Shown here: positions 17,315 through 27,084 of the stretch, in pieces
Position numbering within the stretch: the stretch's first letter is position 1
Layout: every line of letters starts with the position of its first letter
Source of the DNA: Chitinophagaceae bacterium
GTDB lineage: Bacteria; Bacteroidota; Bacteroidia; Chitinophagales; Chitinophagaceae
Assembly: GCA_025449645.1 (NCBI GenBank)
Contig: JANWIY010000085.1
Span: forward strand, 1 to 64,000
DNA length: 64,000 nt
Reading direction: 5' to 3'
Translations under genes and position numbers: made by a program
Notes under the pieces: model-generated
Seen by the model: only the letters and a program-made list of their open reading frames with translations
What the model was told of the DNA's origin: nothing
Database searches by the model: none

Positions 17315-18093
17315 TCGTAAAGTTTTTGTTTTTTAACGGCGTTCCAAACGGCGTCTAACTCTTCCAGCGATAGATCCGTCATCTGCTTGCCGGTTAAAAC
17401 AACAGCTTGCTCCATTTTCGTAAATCGTTCAATGAATTTGCGGTTGGTGCGCTCGAGGGCAGTTTCGGCATCTACCTGCAAAAATCGTGAATAATTGATG
17501 AGCGAGAACAGCAAATCACCGAATTCCTCTTCTATATGCAGCGAATCCCCGGAAGCCTCCGCTTCCTTTAATTCCCGGGTTTCTTCCTCTACCTTTTCCC
17601 AAACTTCCTGGCTGTTGTTCCATTCAAAACCCACCTGCCTGGCTTTCTCCTGGAGCCGGATCGCCTTCACAACGGCAGGGAGGGCCGATGGGATTCCGCC
17701 CAAAACGGATTTTTTCCCTTCTTTTAATTTCAGGTTTTCCCAGTTGCGCTTAACATCGGTTTCATCATTAACTTTTACATCGCCATAAATGTGCGGATGC
17801 CGGGAAATGAGCTTTTCACAGATCCCATGTAACACTTCTTCCAGTGTGAATTTATCCTGCTCCCTTCCAATTCTTGCATAAAAAAGAAGGTGCAGAAAAA
17901 GGTCCCCCAGCTCCTCTTTGATCCCCATCCAGTTTTCATCAAGGACAGCATCCGCAAGCTCATAGAGTTCCTCTATGGTCAGTGATCTCAGGGTTTGGAT
18001 GGTCTGCCTGCGATCCCAGGGACATTGTTCCCTGAGCTCATCCATAATTTTAACAAGCCGTAAAAAAGTATCTGAAACAGATTCTGATTCCAT
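17311..18093 (-). CDS. mazG: Nucleoside triphosphate pyrophosphohydrolase MazG
   Basis: 260 residues, full length with two MazG repeats. It shows CPWDRRQT near residue 20, EELYELADAV, GIKEELGDLFLHLLFYARIG, and in the second repeat VEEETRELKEA and EEFGDLLFSLINYSRFL. It hydrolyses NTPs or dNTPs to monophosphates and pyrophosphate, cleaning the nucleotide pool. It follows the DUF3667 gene by three bases and overlaps the kinase start. Confidence 0.96.
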   Translation of the reverse strand: MESESVSDTFLRLVKIMDELREQCPWDRRQTIQTLRSLTIEELYELADAVLDENWMGIKEELGDLFLHLLFYARIGREQDKFTLEEVLHGICEKLISRHPHIYGDVKVNDETDVKRNWENLKLKEGKKSVLGGIPSALPAVVKAIRLQEKARQVGFEWNNSQEVWEKVEEETRELKEAEASGDSLHIEEEFGDLLFSLINYSRFLQVDAETALERTNRKFIERFTKMEQAVVLTGKQMTDLSLEELDAVWNAVKKQKLYD

Positions 18094-18096
18094 AAA

Positions 18097-19185
18097 CTAC
18101 AATTCAAAAATGGAAAAAACGATAAATATCACCAGAAGGAAAAGCTGAACCAGGAATGAGCCCCAAAAAAGTAAAAAATACTTGAATATGGTTTTCATTC
18201 GACCCTGTCCATAGAAAATCCGCATTGCCCGGTAATAATACCAGATGGGGAACAGCAAAACGATGATTGCCGGCCAGCTAATCCAATGCCAGCCGGAAAG
18301 CGTCTCCGTTTTTCTTAGCAGGAAATATACCAGCAGGGTCAGAAATGAAAAAATATAAAGATGCACCGCAAATATACCATGATCCACATAGTAAAACTGT
18401 TTGCGACGAACATAAAGCAGCTTCAGTAAAAAGGCAAACAGGGGCAGCGAGAGAAAAAGCAATTTCGGAAAATTGTGAAGAAAGATATTTACCCACTCTT
18501 TGAGCAGTTCAGCCTTGTCTTCCTTATACTTTTCACTCATCTCAATTCCCTTTCTCTTTACCATCCTTTTCAACCAGGAATCCCGCTTTGCTGCAGGAAT
18601 GGACCGTTGAGCGGAATCATATTGCCCGACCGAGTGATAATCCTCTTCATTACCCATAAACGTGATCCGAGCTTTCCTGAGAGAATCAGGCAAAACGTTT
18701 GTCTTTTCATTTCGGTTAAACGCAAATGCCTTCCTTATATTTGCTGAATCCTTTGCATCATCCGCGCCAGAAAGTGCCCGCTGCTCCAGGACTTCAATTT
18801 GTTTGCGACGTTCAGAATCGGTTCCGATATGCAGGTTATTGGCACCGTTTCCGAAATTCAGATTCCCCGCGTCAACCATTGAGAAGAATATAATAAAGAA
18901 AAAAGCCGAAGTGAAAATATACATCCTTATCGGATCCAGGTAACTCGCTCTCCTTCCCGCTTTATATTCTTTGGAAAGAAAACCCGGCCTTCGGAACAGG
19001 TCCTTTACGGTCACGAAGAACTTGCCGTCAAAATGTGTAATATCGGAAAAAAAATGCGAGACCAGGTGCCAGGCTGTCTGCCGGGGTTCAATATTTTCCT
19101 GGCCGCAAACCGGACAATATCTTTGTGGTACCGGAGAGCCGCAATTAAGACAAATTTTTTCCGCCCTGACCTTACCGTGTGACAA
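18097..19185 (-). CDS. DUF3667 membrane protein with N-terminal zinc ribbon
   Basis: 362 residues. An N-terminal zinc ribbon (CLNCGSPVPQRYCPVCGQ) is followed by the conserved DUF3667 block HFFSDITHFDGKF, then FFRRPG-like RRPGFLSKEYKAGRRASYLDP. Then come a membrane helix, a charged loop of about 140 residues, and four further helices. The function is unknown. It starts a tight run with mazG (3-base gap) and the large kinase. Confidence 0.85.
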   Translation of the reverse strand: MSHGKVRAEKICLNCGSPVPQRYCPVCGQENIEPRQTAWHLVSHFFSDITHFDGKFFVTVKDLFRRPGFLSKEYKAGRRASYLDPIRMYIFTSAFFFIIFFSMVDAGNLNFGNGANNLHIGTDSERRKQIEVLEQRALSGADDAKDSANIRKAFAFNRNEKTNVLPDSLRKARITFMGNEEDYHSVGQYDSAQRSIPAAKRDSWLKRMVKRKGIEMSEKYKEDKAELLKEWVNIFLHNFPKLLFLSLPLFAFLLKLLYVRRKQFYYVDHGIFAVHLYIFSFLTLLVYFLLRKTETLSGWHWISWPAIIVLLFPIWYYYRAMRIFYGQGRMKTIFKYFLLFWGSFLVQLFLLVIFIVFSIFEL

Positions 19186-19264
19186 TACTGAAATTTAATT
19201 AAAAATAAAGATATTCGATTATAATTAAGACGTCCTTTTCCCGTTTACCCAATGTCGCTAACTA

Positions 19265-20110
19265 ATGGATATGATATGTAGCAGGTATTTGCAGGCCTTA
19301 TTTTTCTTGCTTACAGCGGTCCCCGTCCGTTCCCAGTATTACTATAAGGATATTCTTGATACCCGCCAGACACAGCTTACCTGGAAATCCTATTTCGCTA
19401 ATAAAGTAAAAAAGGTAAACATCCTAAGCACGGAAAGGAACGGAGAACCGACACCGGGTTTCGAGTGCACACAGACCGTTTCTCCCGACTATCACACCAT
19501 TCAGACTTTTACCAAATCGGCCGACGTGCAACCATCCGTCCTCTTTTCTTCTTATGATGCAAACGGAAGACTAATAAAAACGGAAGACACGAGTGACACA
19601 TATAAAAGCACGACTATTTACAATTACAATGATGCAGGAGAAATCGATACCATTATCAATACCTCATTGGAAACCGACAACAAGTTGATGACAAATGAAA
19701 AACATATCTGGACCTATAATAACGGGAAGGCTGTGCTGATGTTAAAAATTAAGAATGTGTCAGATACGACCATAGTGAATTTTACATCAGATGAAAAGGG
19801 GAATATTATTGAAGAAAGGGCGGTCCACCAAAAAGAAAACCTGCCTGCAGTTTATTATTATTACGACAACGATCAAAGGCTCACAGATATTGTGCGCTAT
19901 AATGAAAAAGCGCAGAGACTTTTACCTGACTATATTTTTGGTTACGGAACTGAGGGTATTGCATCCATGATTTTTGTTCCGGCAGGATCAGACGATTATG
20001 AACGATGGATATACGAATATGATAGTCGGGGGTTGAAGTCGGCCGAGACATGTTTCAACAAAAGAAAGGAGATCATGGCAAAGATTATCTATCAGTATAA
20101 TTCTCAATAG
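19265..20110 (+). CDS. Secreted hypothetical protein with YD-like repeats
   Basis: 281 residues, with a signal peptide (about 1-23, ending VPVRSQ). The body has repeated short beta units such as YDANGRLIKTED, YNYNDAGEIDTI, FTSDEKGNIIEE, YYDNDQRLTDI and YEYDSRGLKSAE. These resemble RHS/YD repeats and the text-like repeats common in Bacteroidota lipoproteins. No catalytic motif is visible and I do not recognise a specific family. Starts at codon 1 or codon 3 are both possible. Confidence 0.75.
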   Translation: MDMICSRYLQALFFLLTAVPVRSQYYYKDILDTRQTQLTWKSYFANKVKKVNILSTERNGEPTPGFECTQTVSPDYHTIQTFTKSADVQPSVLFSSYDANGRLIKTEDTSDTYKSTTIYNYNDAGEIDTIINTSLETDNKLMTNEKHIWTYNNGKAVLMLKIKNVSDTTIVNFTSDEKGNIIEERAVHQKENLPAVYYYYDNDQRLTDIVRYNEKAQRLLPDYIFGYGTEGIASMIFVPAGSDDYERWIYEYDSRGLKSAETCFNKRKEIMAKIIYQYNSQ

Positions 20111-20129
20111 ATTGCCAAAAGCTATATCA

Positions 20130-20191
20130 TTTAATTATTAAGCGTACTTCTACGTACCGCTTTAATTATTACGCGTATTTCTACGCAAATC
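20130..20191. repeat. Two tandem copies of a 31-base unit
   Basis: The unit starts TTTAATTATTA and continues with GCGTA-x-TTCTACG. Copy one is 20130-20160 and copy two begins at 20161. Each copy contains a short inverted pair (GCGTA...TACG(C)). The rest of the 317-base gap up to the PKD gene is A/T-rich and shows only a -7-like box. Confidence 0.75.
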
Positions 20192-20397
20192 CGCTCCTGT
20201 CGTGGATTACAGGCCATAAGCGTTTTATTCACATTTATTACAGATTTATATTTTTGGCTGGAATTTTGATCAATGAAAATTCCCCCACACTTCCCGATTA
20301 GCCTGAGAAAAATAATCGTTGACTTTCCAATATAATACCAAAAACGACTGACTTTGGCAGGAAATTTGTTTCTCAAAACTGACTTTTTCTGTATCTG

Positions 20398-20405
20398 TAA
20401 CTTTG
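20398..20405 (+). promoter_or_regulatory. Candidate -7 element of the PKD protein gene
   Basis: TAACTTTG matches TAnnTTTG exactly, 22 bases before ATG 20428. No good -33 box is visible. Confidence 0.45.
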
Positions 20406-20427
20406 AAAAATCCATAAATCCAAGTCT

Positions 20428-23400
20428 ATGAAAGGCATTCTACCCTTTTGCGGGAGATTTCTGTCTCCACGCTTCATTTTACTTTCCGCTTTTCTTTTGT
20501 TGTTTAGTGTTTCAGTGGTCAGGGCGAAAACCGTTGTGATTGGTACAGGCTTTGGCTTTGTTTCAGTTACGAATATGAATGGACTTAACCCGGGGGATGT
20601 GCTCGCAATTCAGGCAGGTCAATATACCGGCGGTTCCTTTCAACACTTAAATGGCATTACAATTACCAATAATGGTGGAACCGTTATATTCGGAGGCCAG
20701 GTTTCCCTCAATTCATTAGTGGGATGTACTTTTTCCGGATTTCAATTTAGTAATATGACCGGCATTGCGATCCGGTGGGACGGAAACTTCAGGCGTTGCG
20801 TCGAAAAAAACATTTCCTTCTACAATGTAAACGGATCTGCCAATGATGCGGCAGATAATAACTTATATAACGGCGATACTTCTTCCCTGAAATTTTACCA
20901 GGTTACATTCGACAGCCTCACGCTTTTCAAAACAGGATTGCTTTTGCAGGGAAGCTGGGGTGATGTGCAGGTGCCGGTTTGTTTTATGGACAGCGTTATT
21001 TTTTCACGAATCAAGATTGACAGTACCACGAGCAATGGAACGGAGGTGCGGGGTACAATATTCAGGGCGAATGCGTATGACTGGAGAGTAACTTACAATG
21101 GCGTCAACACCGTATTGGGTGATGTGGGTATTTTTTATATGATCGGCAATGGTTATTTTCACAATATCTATAGAACGGGTGGCCGCGGATATATCATGAG
21201 GCTTTGGAACTGCGGTCTTGGATCCACCGGTAAAACATATTTCTACAATAACATTGACCTGAACAGTACGGTTTACGGTACCATCGATACCCGTGTGGAA
21301 GCGGGCGAGATCAGCACCTATACAACAGGCGGTAATTGCTATGTATATAACAATACATCAGGAAATAAAAGCGATAATATTGGCTACTGGGCCTCGGTCG
21401 CTGTGATCGGGCAGTATCCGGCACCCTGGATCTGTGAGGTAAAAAATAATCTCGGCTTCAATCTCCTTACCCGTGGCAAACCACCAATTGCCATGGACCA
21501 GTCCAGTCAAACCTGGGTGCCTGATTCATCCAACAATATGTACTTTGCCAGCTCCAATGGCGTGGTTGACCCGGTAACGGGTATTCCTGTTGCCAACAGT
21601 CCTGTGCTGGGTAAAGGAGTTACCGTATCCTGGATAACAGATGACTATTATCACAACCCAAGACTCGGTGCCTATGATATCGGCGCCGTTCAACATGGGG
21701 GCACTATAATTCCGCCACCCAACCAGCCTCCTGTAGCGGTGGCAAATCCTAAAATAACCATCACACTGCCTGTGAACACTGCTAATCTGGATGGTTCAAA
21801 ATCTTATGATCCGGATAATGGTATTGCCAGTTATCTCTGGGTGCTTAGTTCAGGAACAGGAGGAACCATCACCTCGCCAAATACATCAACTACTACTGTA
21901 ACCGGACTTACCCAGGGAACCTACATTTATAAACTAACCGTAACAGATAATAGCAATGCAACATCTTCTGCTTTCGATACGGTTGTTGTGAATCCTGCCG
22001 CGAACCTTCCGCCTATAGCAAATGCCGGGGCAGGACAAACCATTACCCTTCCGACAAATTCAGTAACAGTGGATGGAAGTGCGTCCAAAGATCAGGACGG
22101 TACCATTACGGCATATGCCTGGAGCCAGACCTCAGGTCCTTCAGCAGCCACCATTGCTTCTCCTGCAACGGTATCAACGGGTATCTCCGGACTGCAGCAG
22201 GGCATTTATATATTCGCCCTGAAGGTTACCGACAACTCAGGAGCAACAGCTTCAGATACACTTACCATCACGGTAAATGCAGCGGCGAATTTACCGCCTG
22301 TTGCCAATGCTGGTAGCAGCAAATCAATCACCCTTCCGGTGAATAGTGTTACGCTGGATGGATCACTTTCGTCAGATCCGGATGGAACAATTTCTTCCTA
22401 TAGCTGGATTCAGGTTACCGGCCCTTCCGCCTCCACGCTTACTGGTGCCACTGCATCTGTTGCCACTGCAAGCAATCTTGTTGCGGGACAATATACTTTT
22501 CAGCTTACCGTAACGGACAATAAGGGAGCGAGCTCCAGCGCACAAGTAAAAATTACCGTTTCCGCGGCCGGTCCGCAGCCACCTGTTGCCAATGCAGGAG
22601 CGAATCAAACCATTACCCTGCCAACGAATTCGGTAACGATCGACGGTAGCGGTTCAACCGCTTCCTCAGGAAGTATTGCCAGTTATGTATGGTCTGAAAG
22701 TTCAGGTCCTTCAGCTGTTTCCCTTACCAACACGGCCCAGGATGTATTGAATAATCTGAAGGCCGGCATATATATTTTCCTTTTGACTGTAACGGACAAT
22801 ACCGGCGGTACTGCTTCGGATTCCGTGACCATTACCGTGAATGCCGCGCCAAACATAGCGCCAGTCGCAAACGCCGGACCAAGCATGACCATCACGTTGC
22901 CGACAAATTCAGCAACACTGGACGGATCTAAATCCTATGATCCGGATGGAACGATCAGCACTTACGCATGGACACAGATTTCCGGACCGAACAATCCCGG
23001 GGTGACCGGTCCGAATACGGCTTCATTGGGCCTGAGCGGACTAATCTTCGGCCAGTATACTTATCAGTTAACCGTTACTGACAATAGCGGTGCCAGTTCA
23101 AATGCCCAGGTAAAAATCACTGTTGTTAACCCACCGAATATTCCGCCGGTTGCCGATGCAGGCGCCGACCAAACAATTACTGCCCCCGCAAATTCTGTTA
23201 ACCTGGATGGAACCGGTTCATCAGATCCCGACGGTACCATCAGCGCTTACAGCTGGGTCAAGGTTTCAGGTCCGGGAACAATCACCATCAGCAACTCCAA
23301 TACTGCGACACCTTCCGTTATCGGATTGCAACCAGGAACCTATGTATTTGAACTTACGGTGACAGATAATAATGGTGCCACGGCTACTGATCAGGTGACC

Positions 23401-24270
23401 GTTACGGTTAACCCACAACCCATTGTACCCAACCAGGTGCCGGTAGCCAACGCAGGAAGTAACCTCACCATCACAGCTCCTGCAAATAGCATATCGCTCG
23501 ATGGTAACAGTTCTTTTGATCCGGACGGATCAATTACAGGTTATAGCTGGAGACAAGTATCAGGACCTTCAATTTCTGTTATAAGTGGAGCAAACACGGC
23601 AACCCCGGGTGTATCACAGTTGGTTGTGGGCCAGTATATGTTCGAACTTACTGTGACCGACAATGATGGCGCAACAGCAAAGGACCAGGTTACGGTAACC
23701 GTTAACCCGGCTGTTTCCAAAGTTGACCAATCGCCGGTGGCAAGTGCAGGACCGGATGCAACTATAACCTTACCTGTGAATACTTATGTGCTCGATGCCT
23801 CGCTTTCAAATGATCCCGACGGAACGATCTCGTCTTATCAATGGCAGGAGCTTAACGGACCAACAACTGTTACGAGTACCCCTATGGATAATTCAAAGGT
23901 TACGGTTGCAGGTCTCCAGATTGGAACCTATGAGTTCCAGGTAACCGTTACCGATAACCAGGGAGTCAACAGTACTGCCATGATGACCATCACGGTTGAA
24001 AAGGGATCCGGCGTTGAAGATCAATTGTTGATCTATCCAAATCCTGCACACGATGTGGTTAACGGAAGAATTACCAGTACCGTTACGGGAACAACAAAGA
24101 TCAATGTGTATGATATGAATGGAAGAACTGTACTGATAGACCAGGTTGAAAAAACATCAGACGTTGTTACGCGGACCTTTACAATAAGTCAGCTTGCTGC
24201 AGGAATGTACACGATCCAGATCAATATCGCCAACAGAAAAACCATGGTAAGTAAGTTCATTAAGAATTAA
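20428..24270 (+). CDS. Secreted beta-helix / multi-PKD protein with T9SS type A sorting domain
   Basis: 1280 residues. A signal peptide (about 1-33) precedes a parallel beta-helix-like N-terminal region (about 35-430, with many NNG/FYN-type turns). Eight PKD-like immunoglobulin domains of about 95 residues follow, each opening with VANAG(x)TITLP-like and containing LDGS-S-DPDGTI and LTVTDN. The last ~85 residues (LLIYPNPAHDVV ... GMYTIQI ... KFIKN) are a T9SS type A sorting domain, so the protein is exported across the outer membrane and probably attached to the surface. No catalytic residues can be named. Adhesion or polysaccharide binding is inferred. The PKD repeats make the DNA prone to recombination. 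Confidence 0.9.
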   Translation: MKGILPFCGRFLSPRFILLSAFLLLFSVSVVRAKTVVIGTGFGFVSVTNMNGLNPGDVLAIQAGQYTGGSFQHLNGITITNNGGTVIFGGQVSLNSLVGCTFSGFQFSNMTGIAIRWDGNFRRCVEKNISFYNVNGSANDAADNNLYNGDTSSLKFYQVTFDSLTLFKTGLLLQGSWGDVQVPVCFMDSVIFSRIKIDSTTSNGTEVRGTIFRANAYDWRVTYNGVNTVLGDVGIFYMIGNGYFHNIYRTGGRGYIMRLWNCGLGSTGKTYFYNNIDLNSTVYGTIDTRVEAGEISTYTTGGNCYVYNNTSGNKSDNIGYWASVAVIGQYPAPWICEVKNNLGFNLLTRGKPPIAMDQSSQTWVPDSSNNMYFASSNGVVDPVTGIPVANSPVLGKGVTVSWITDDYYHNPRLGAYDIGAVQHGGTIIPPPNQPPVAVANPKITITLPVNTANLDGSKSYDPDNGIASYLWVLSSGTGGTITSPNTSTTTVTGLTQGTYIYKLTVTDNSNATSSAFDTVVVNPAANLPPIANAGAGQTITLPTNSVTVDGSASKDQDGTITAYAWSQTSGPSAATIASPATVSTGISGLQQGIYIFALKVTDNSGATASDTLTITVNAAANLPPVANAGSSKSITLPVNSVTLDGSLSSDPDGTISSYSWIQVTGPSASTLTGATASVATASNLVAGQYTFQLTVTDNKGASSSAQVKITVSAAGPQPPVANAGANQTITLPTNSVTIDGSGSTASSGSIASYVWSESSGPSAVSLTNTAQDVLNNLKAGIYIFLLTVTDNTGGTASDSVTITVNAAPNIAPVANAGPSMTITLPTNSATLDGSKSYDPDGTISTYAWTQISGPNNPGVTGPNTASLGLSGLIFGQYTYQLTVTDNSGASSNAQVKITVVNPPNIPPVADAGADQTITAPANSVNLDGTGSSDPDGTISAYSWVKVSGPGTITISNSNTATPSVIGLQPGTYVFELTVTDNNGATATDQVTVTVNPQPIVPNQVPVANAGSNLTITAPANSISLDGNSSFDPDGSITGYSWRQVSGPSISVISGANTATPGVSQLVVGQYMFELTVTDNDGATAKDQVTVTVNPAVSKVDQSPVASAGPDATITLPVNTYVLDASLSNDPDGTISSYQWQELNGPTTVTSTPMDNSKVTVAGLQIGTYEFQVTVTDNQGVNSTAMMTITVEKGSGVEDQLLIYPNPAHDVVNGRITSTVTGTTKINVYDMNGRTVLIDQVEKTSDVVTRTFTISQLAAGMYTIQINIANRKTMVSKFIKN

Positions 24271-24296
24271 ACAGAATACGGATAGTTTGGATATAC

Positions 24297-24326
24297 AAAA
24301 TGACCCGCTAAGGCGGGTCATTTTTA
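24297..24326. terminator. Hairpin between PKD gene and efflux operon
   Basis: AAAATGACCCGC and GCGGGTCATTTT pair around TAAG, with a T run on the plus strand and an A run upstream. It lies between convergent genes and can work in both directions. Confidence 0.88.
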
Positions 24327-24344
24327 TTTCGTGAAAGGTCTTAT

Positions 24345-25922
24345 CTAATGCATACCTCCCATGGATGCCTTTTGTTTGCCGCGTTTTACAAATAATATGA
24401 ATGGAATACAAACGACAAAGATTACTCCCAGGTATAAAAATACGTCCATGTAAGTTTGCACATTGGCCTGGGTGGTTACCGAATAATCCAACACCTTGTA
24501 AGCAGATTTAAGTGCCAGGTCAGACTGCATTCCTCTTGCCATGAATCCGTGCTGTAAAATATTCAGGCGGTTTTGAACATTCGGATCGTTTATGCCTAGT
24601 TTGCTTACGAGATTGCTACGGTGTTCCATATTCTGCCGGGCCATGAATGTGGTTATGATAGCAACTCCGAAAGATCCTCCCACCTGACGCATCATCCCGG
24701 TAAAGGATACACCCTGACCGATCTCTGCACCTTTCAAAGTACTCAGCGATAATGTTGTGATTGGAATAAACAACATCGCCATGCCTGCTCCCCTGATCAC
24801 CAGCATCCAGAAGAAAGCTTCTGAGCCGGTATCATTAGTGAGAATCTTATAACCCCAGAAACAAAAAATGGCAAAGAATAGCATGCCGATCGCCACCAGA
24901 GGTTGCTGCGGCACTCCTTTCTGCAGGATCTGACCGATTACAGGCATCATAAATGCTGTAGATACAGACGACGCAACCATTAACATGCCCGACTGCTCGG
25001 CTGTCCATCCCAGCGTACTTTGGGTATAAATCGGAATGATAAAAGTAGATCCGTATAATCCGAAACCCAATATGAATGTCAGCACCGTACCAACGCGCAG
25101 GTTTCCGTTTTTTAAAACCCGGAAATTCACGATGGGGTTTCGAAAAATGGTTTCTCTCCATACAAAAAAGAATCCACCCAGCACCGTCAGGCAACTGAAC
25201 AGGACAATGAATTTATCAGCGAACCAATCGTCATCCTGACCTTTCTCAAGTACATATTGCAAGGAACCTACTGACAACGCAAGCAGGAAAATACCCACCC
25301 AGTCAATATCAGCCAATGCACTTTTTTCGCCATAATTCGGATTGCGTATGAACTGGAGCGTAAGCAGGGTGGCAATTACACCAATGGGAATATTGATATA
25401 AAAAATATAAGGCCATGAAAAATGATCCACTATATATCCTCCCAGCGGAGGTCCCAGGGTAGGACCAACAATCACACCCAGTCCATAAATTGCCTGCGCC
25501 ATACCCCGTTTTTCCTGAGGATAAACTTCGGTGATAATCGTTTGCGAAGTAGCAAGCAGGGCTCCCCCGCCCAGTCCCTGCATAAACCGGAAAAATACCA
25601 GTTCCCAGATGCCATTGGCATTTCCGCACAAAAAGGAACAAACGGTAAAGATCATGATGGAAGCCGCAAAATAGACCCGTCTTCCAAACTGATTCGAAAG
25701 CCAGCTGGTCATGGGAATGATAATCACATTTCCGATTGCATAAGCTGTAATTACCCAGGCAATTTCCGTAAGAGTCGCCCCCAGGTTGCCACGCATATCA
25801 TTCAGGGCAACGTTTACTATAGTCGCATCAATGATTTCCAGTAAGGCACAGGTGATGGCGGTCAGCGTAATGATCACCCGCCTTGATCCGTATTCAACCA
25901 GAGAATCCCGCCGGAGTTCCAT
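24345..25922 (-). CDS. MFS drug efflux transporter, DHA2 (EmrB/QacA) family
   Basis: 525 residues with 14 predicted membrane helices. The DHA2 signatures include LEIIDATIVNVALNDM in helix 1, WVITAYAIGNVI, FGRRVYF (motif A) and GPTLGPPLGGYI (motif C). It exports hydrophobic drugs with proton uptake, working with the HlyD-type adaptor (23 bases upstream) and the TolC-type channel of the same operon. It is the last gene of a TetR-controlled operon. Confidence 0.95.
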   Translation of the reverse strand: MELRRDSLVEYGSRRVIITLTAITCALLEIIDATIVNVALNDMRGNLGATLTEIAWVITAYAIGNVIIIPMTSWLSNQFGRRVYFAASIMIFTVCSFLCGNANGIWELVFFRFMQGLGGGALLATSQTIITEVYPQEKRGMAQAIYGLGVIVGPTLGPPLGGYIVDHFSWPYIFYINIPIGVIATLLTLQFIRNPNYGEKSALADIDWVGIFLLALSVGSLQYVLEKGQDDDWFADKFIVLFSCLTVLGGFFFVWRETIFRNPIVNFRVLKNGNLRVGTVLTFILGFGLYGSTFIIPIYTQSTLGWTAEQSGMLMVASSVSTAFMMPVIGQILQKGVPQQPLVAIGMLFFAIFCFWGYKILTNDTGSEAFFWMLVIRGAGMAMLFIPITTLSLSTLKGAEIGQGVSFTGMMRQVGGSFGVAIITTFMARQNMEHRSNLVSKLGINDPNVQNRLNILQHGFMARGMQSDLALKSAYKVLDYSVTTQANVQTYMDVFLYLGVIFVVCIPFILFVKRGKQKASMGGMH

Positions 25923-25945
25923 AGATTTCAGTTTCAGAATAAAAA

Positions 25946-27058
25946 TTATTTACCGTCAATGTGAACGTCCACTTCCACATTCATACCTGCTTTCAGTCTG
26001 CTCAGCAGCGAATCATCGGGATTGTCGAAATCAACTTTTATGGGCAGACGCTGAACGACCTTTACGAAGTTGCCGCTGGCATTATCCGGAGGCAAAAGGG
26101 CAAAGCGTGCGCCGGTAGCCGGTGAGAAAGAAGATACCTTGCCCTCGAATTCATGACCGGGCATCGCATCCGCATCTACGATCACGGGCTGGCCAATCCT
26201 GATCTTATTATATTGCGTTTCTTTAAAATTCGCTATGACCCATAAGCGCTGATCGAGTACAATACTAAAAGTGGATTGGCCGGCATTAAGAAATTGACCC
26301 ACCTGCACATTCACTTTCGAAACGAGGCCGTCTGCAGGCGCGGTAATAACGCAATAGGTCAGGTTCAGCCTGGCATCATCCACATCCACCTGCCTTTGCC
26401 TGATCATTGCACTTGCAACGCTGATCTGTGATGATGTGGCCTTGCTCTGGCTGGACACAGCATTGGTCTGACTGGAAGCCTGCTTTTCTTGTTCCTCCAG
26501 AATCTGCAATTGTTTTTCAGCGGATTCCTTTGCGGCCTGCTTGTCTTCAAACTGCTGCTGCGTTACAGAATGATCTTTGATCAGATTGGCATACCGGTTA
26601 TATTCTTGCGTTGTTTGCCACACATTCACTTTTGCCTTTTCAATCTGCGCATCCACCTCAAGTGCGGCGGCTTGTGAAGTGCCGATATTTGAACGTGCTG
26701 CAACGGTTGAGGCCTTTGCGGAAAGAAGATTGCTTTCAGCAGTTGCCAGTGCAGCCTGTGCCTGCTCCAGCTTGATTAGCAGATCGCGGTCATCCAGGAC
26801 TAACAGCGTATCTCCTTGTTTAACTTTTTGATTGTCTGTGACCCTCACTTCCTTTATGTATCCTGAAACACGCGGAATGATCGGACTGATATTGGCCTCC
26901 ACCTGCGCATCATCGGTTTCCATATGATGCTTGCCATGGTACCACTTGCTTATTCCGAAGGATGCGCCCGCAAGCACCAGGAGGATGAGGATGATGAGAA
27001 ATACCTTACTCCTTTTCTGCGGTTGGGATTGATCTCCATTTTGTTTTTCAGTTGCCAT
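25946..27058 (-). CDS. HlyD/EmrA-family membrane fusion protein
   Basis: 370 residues. One N-terminal membrane helix (about 20-39) is followed by a barrel-sandwich (lipoyl-like) half (DDAQVEANISPIIPRVSGYI). A long alpha-helical hairpin (about 105-210, Gln/Ala-rich coiled coil) comes next, then the second half (VITAPADGLVSKVNV) and a beta-barrel. It bridges the EmrB-type pump and the TolC-type channel in the periplasm. Genes on either side are the channel and the pump. Confidence 0.95.
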   Translation of the reverse strand: MATEKQNGDQSQPQKRSKVFLIILILLVLAGASFGISKWYHGKHHMETDDAQVEANISPIIPRVSGYIKEVRVTDNQKVKQGDTLLVLDDRDLLIKLEQAQAALATAESNLLSAKASTVAARSNIGTSQAAALEVDAQIEKAKVNVWQTTQEYNRYANLIKDHSVTQQQFEDKQAAKESAEKQLQILEEQEKQASSQTNAVSSQSKATSSQISVASAMIRQRQVDVDDARLNLTYCVITAPADGLVSKVNVQVGQFLNAGQSTFSIVLDQRLWVIANFKETQYNKIRIGQPVIVDADAMPGHEFEGKVSSFSPATGARFALLPPDNASGNFVKVVQRLPIKVDFDNPDDSLLSRLKAGMNVEVDVHIDGK

Positions 27059-27084
27059 AGAAACTTTTCAATTAGTGAGTATAA

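Noticed and set aside
20130-20191. CRISPR-like repeat
   Set aside because: Only two head-to-tail copies with no spacers and no cas genes nearby.
20131-20415. 94-residue minus-strand ORF in the gap before the PKD gene
   Set aside because: It spans the 31-base tandem repeats and the promoter region, and has no recognisable domain or signal.
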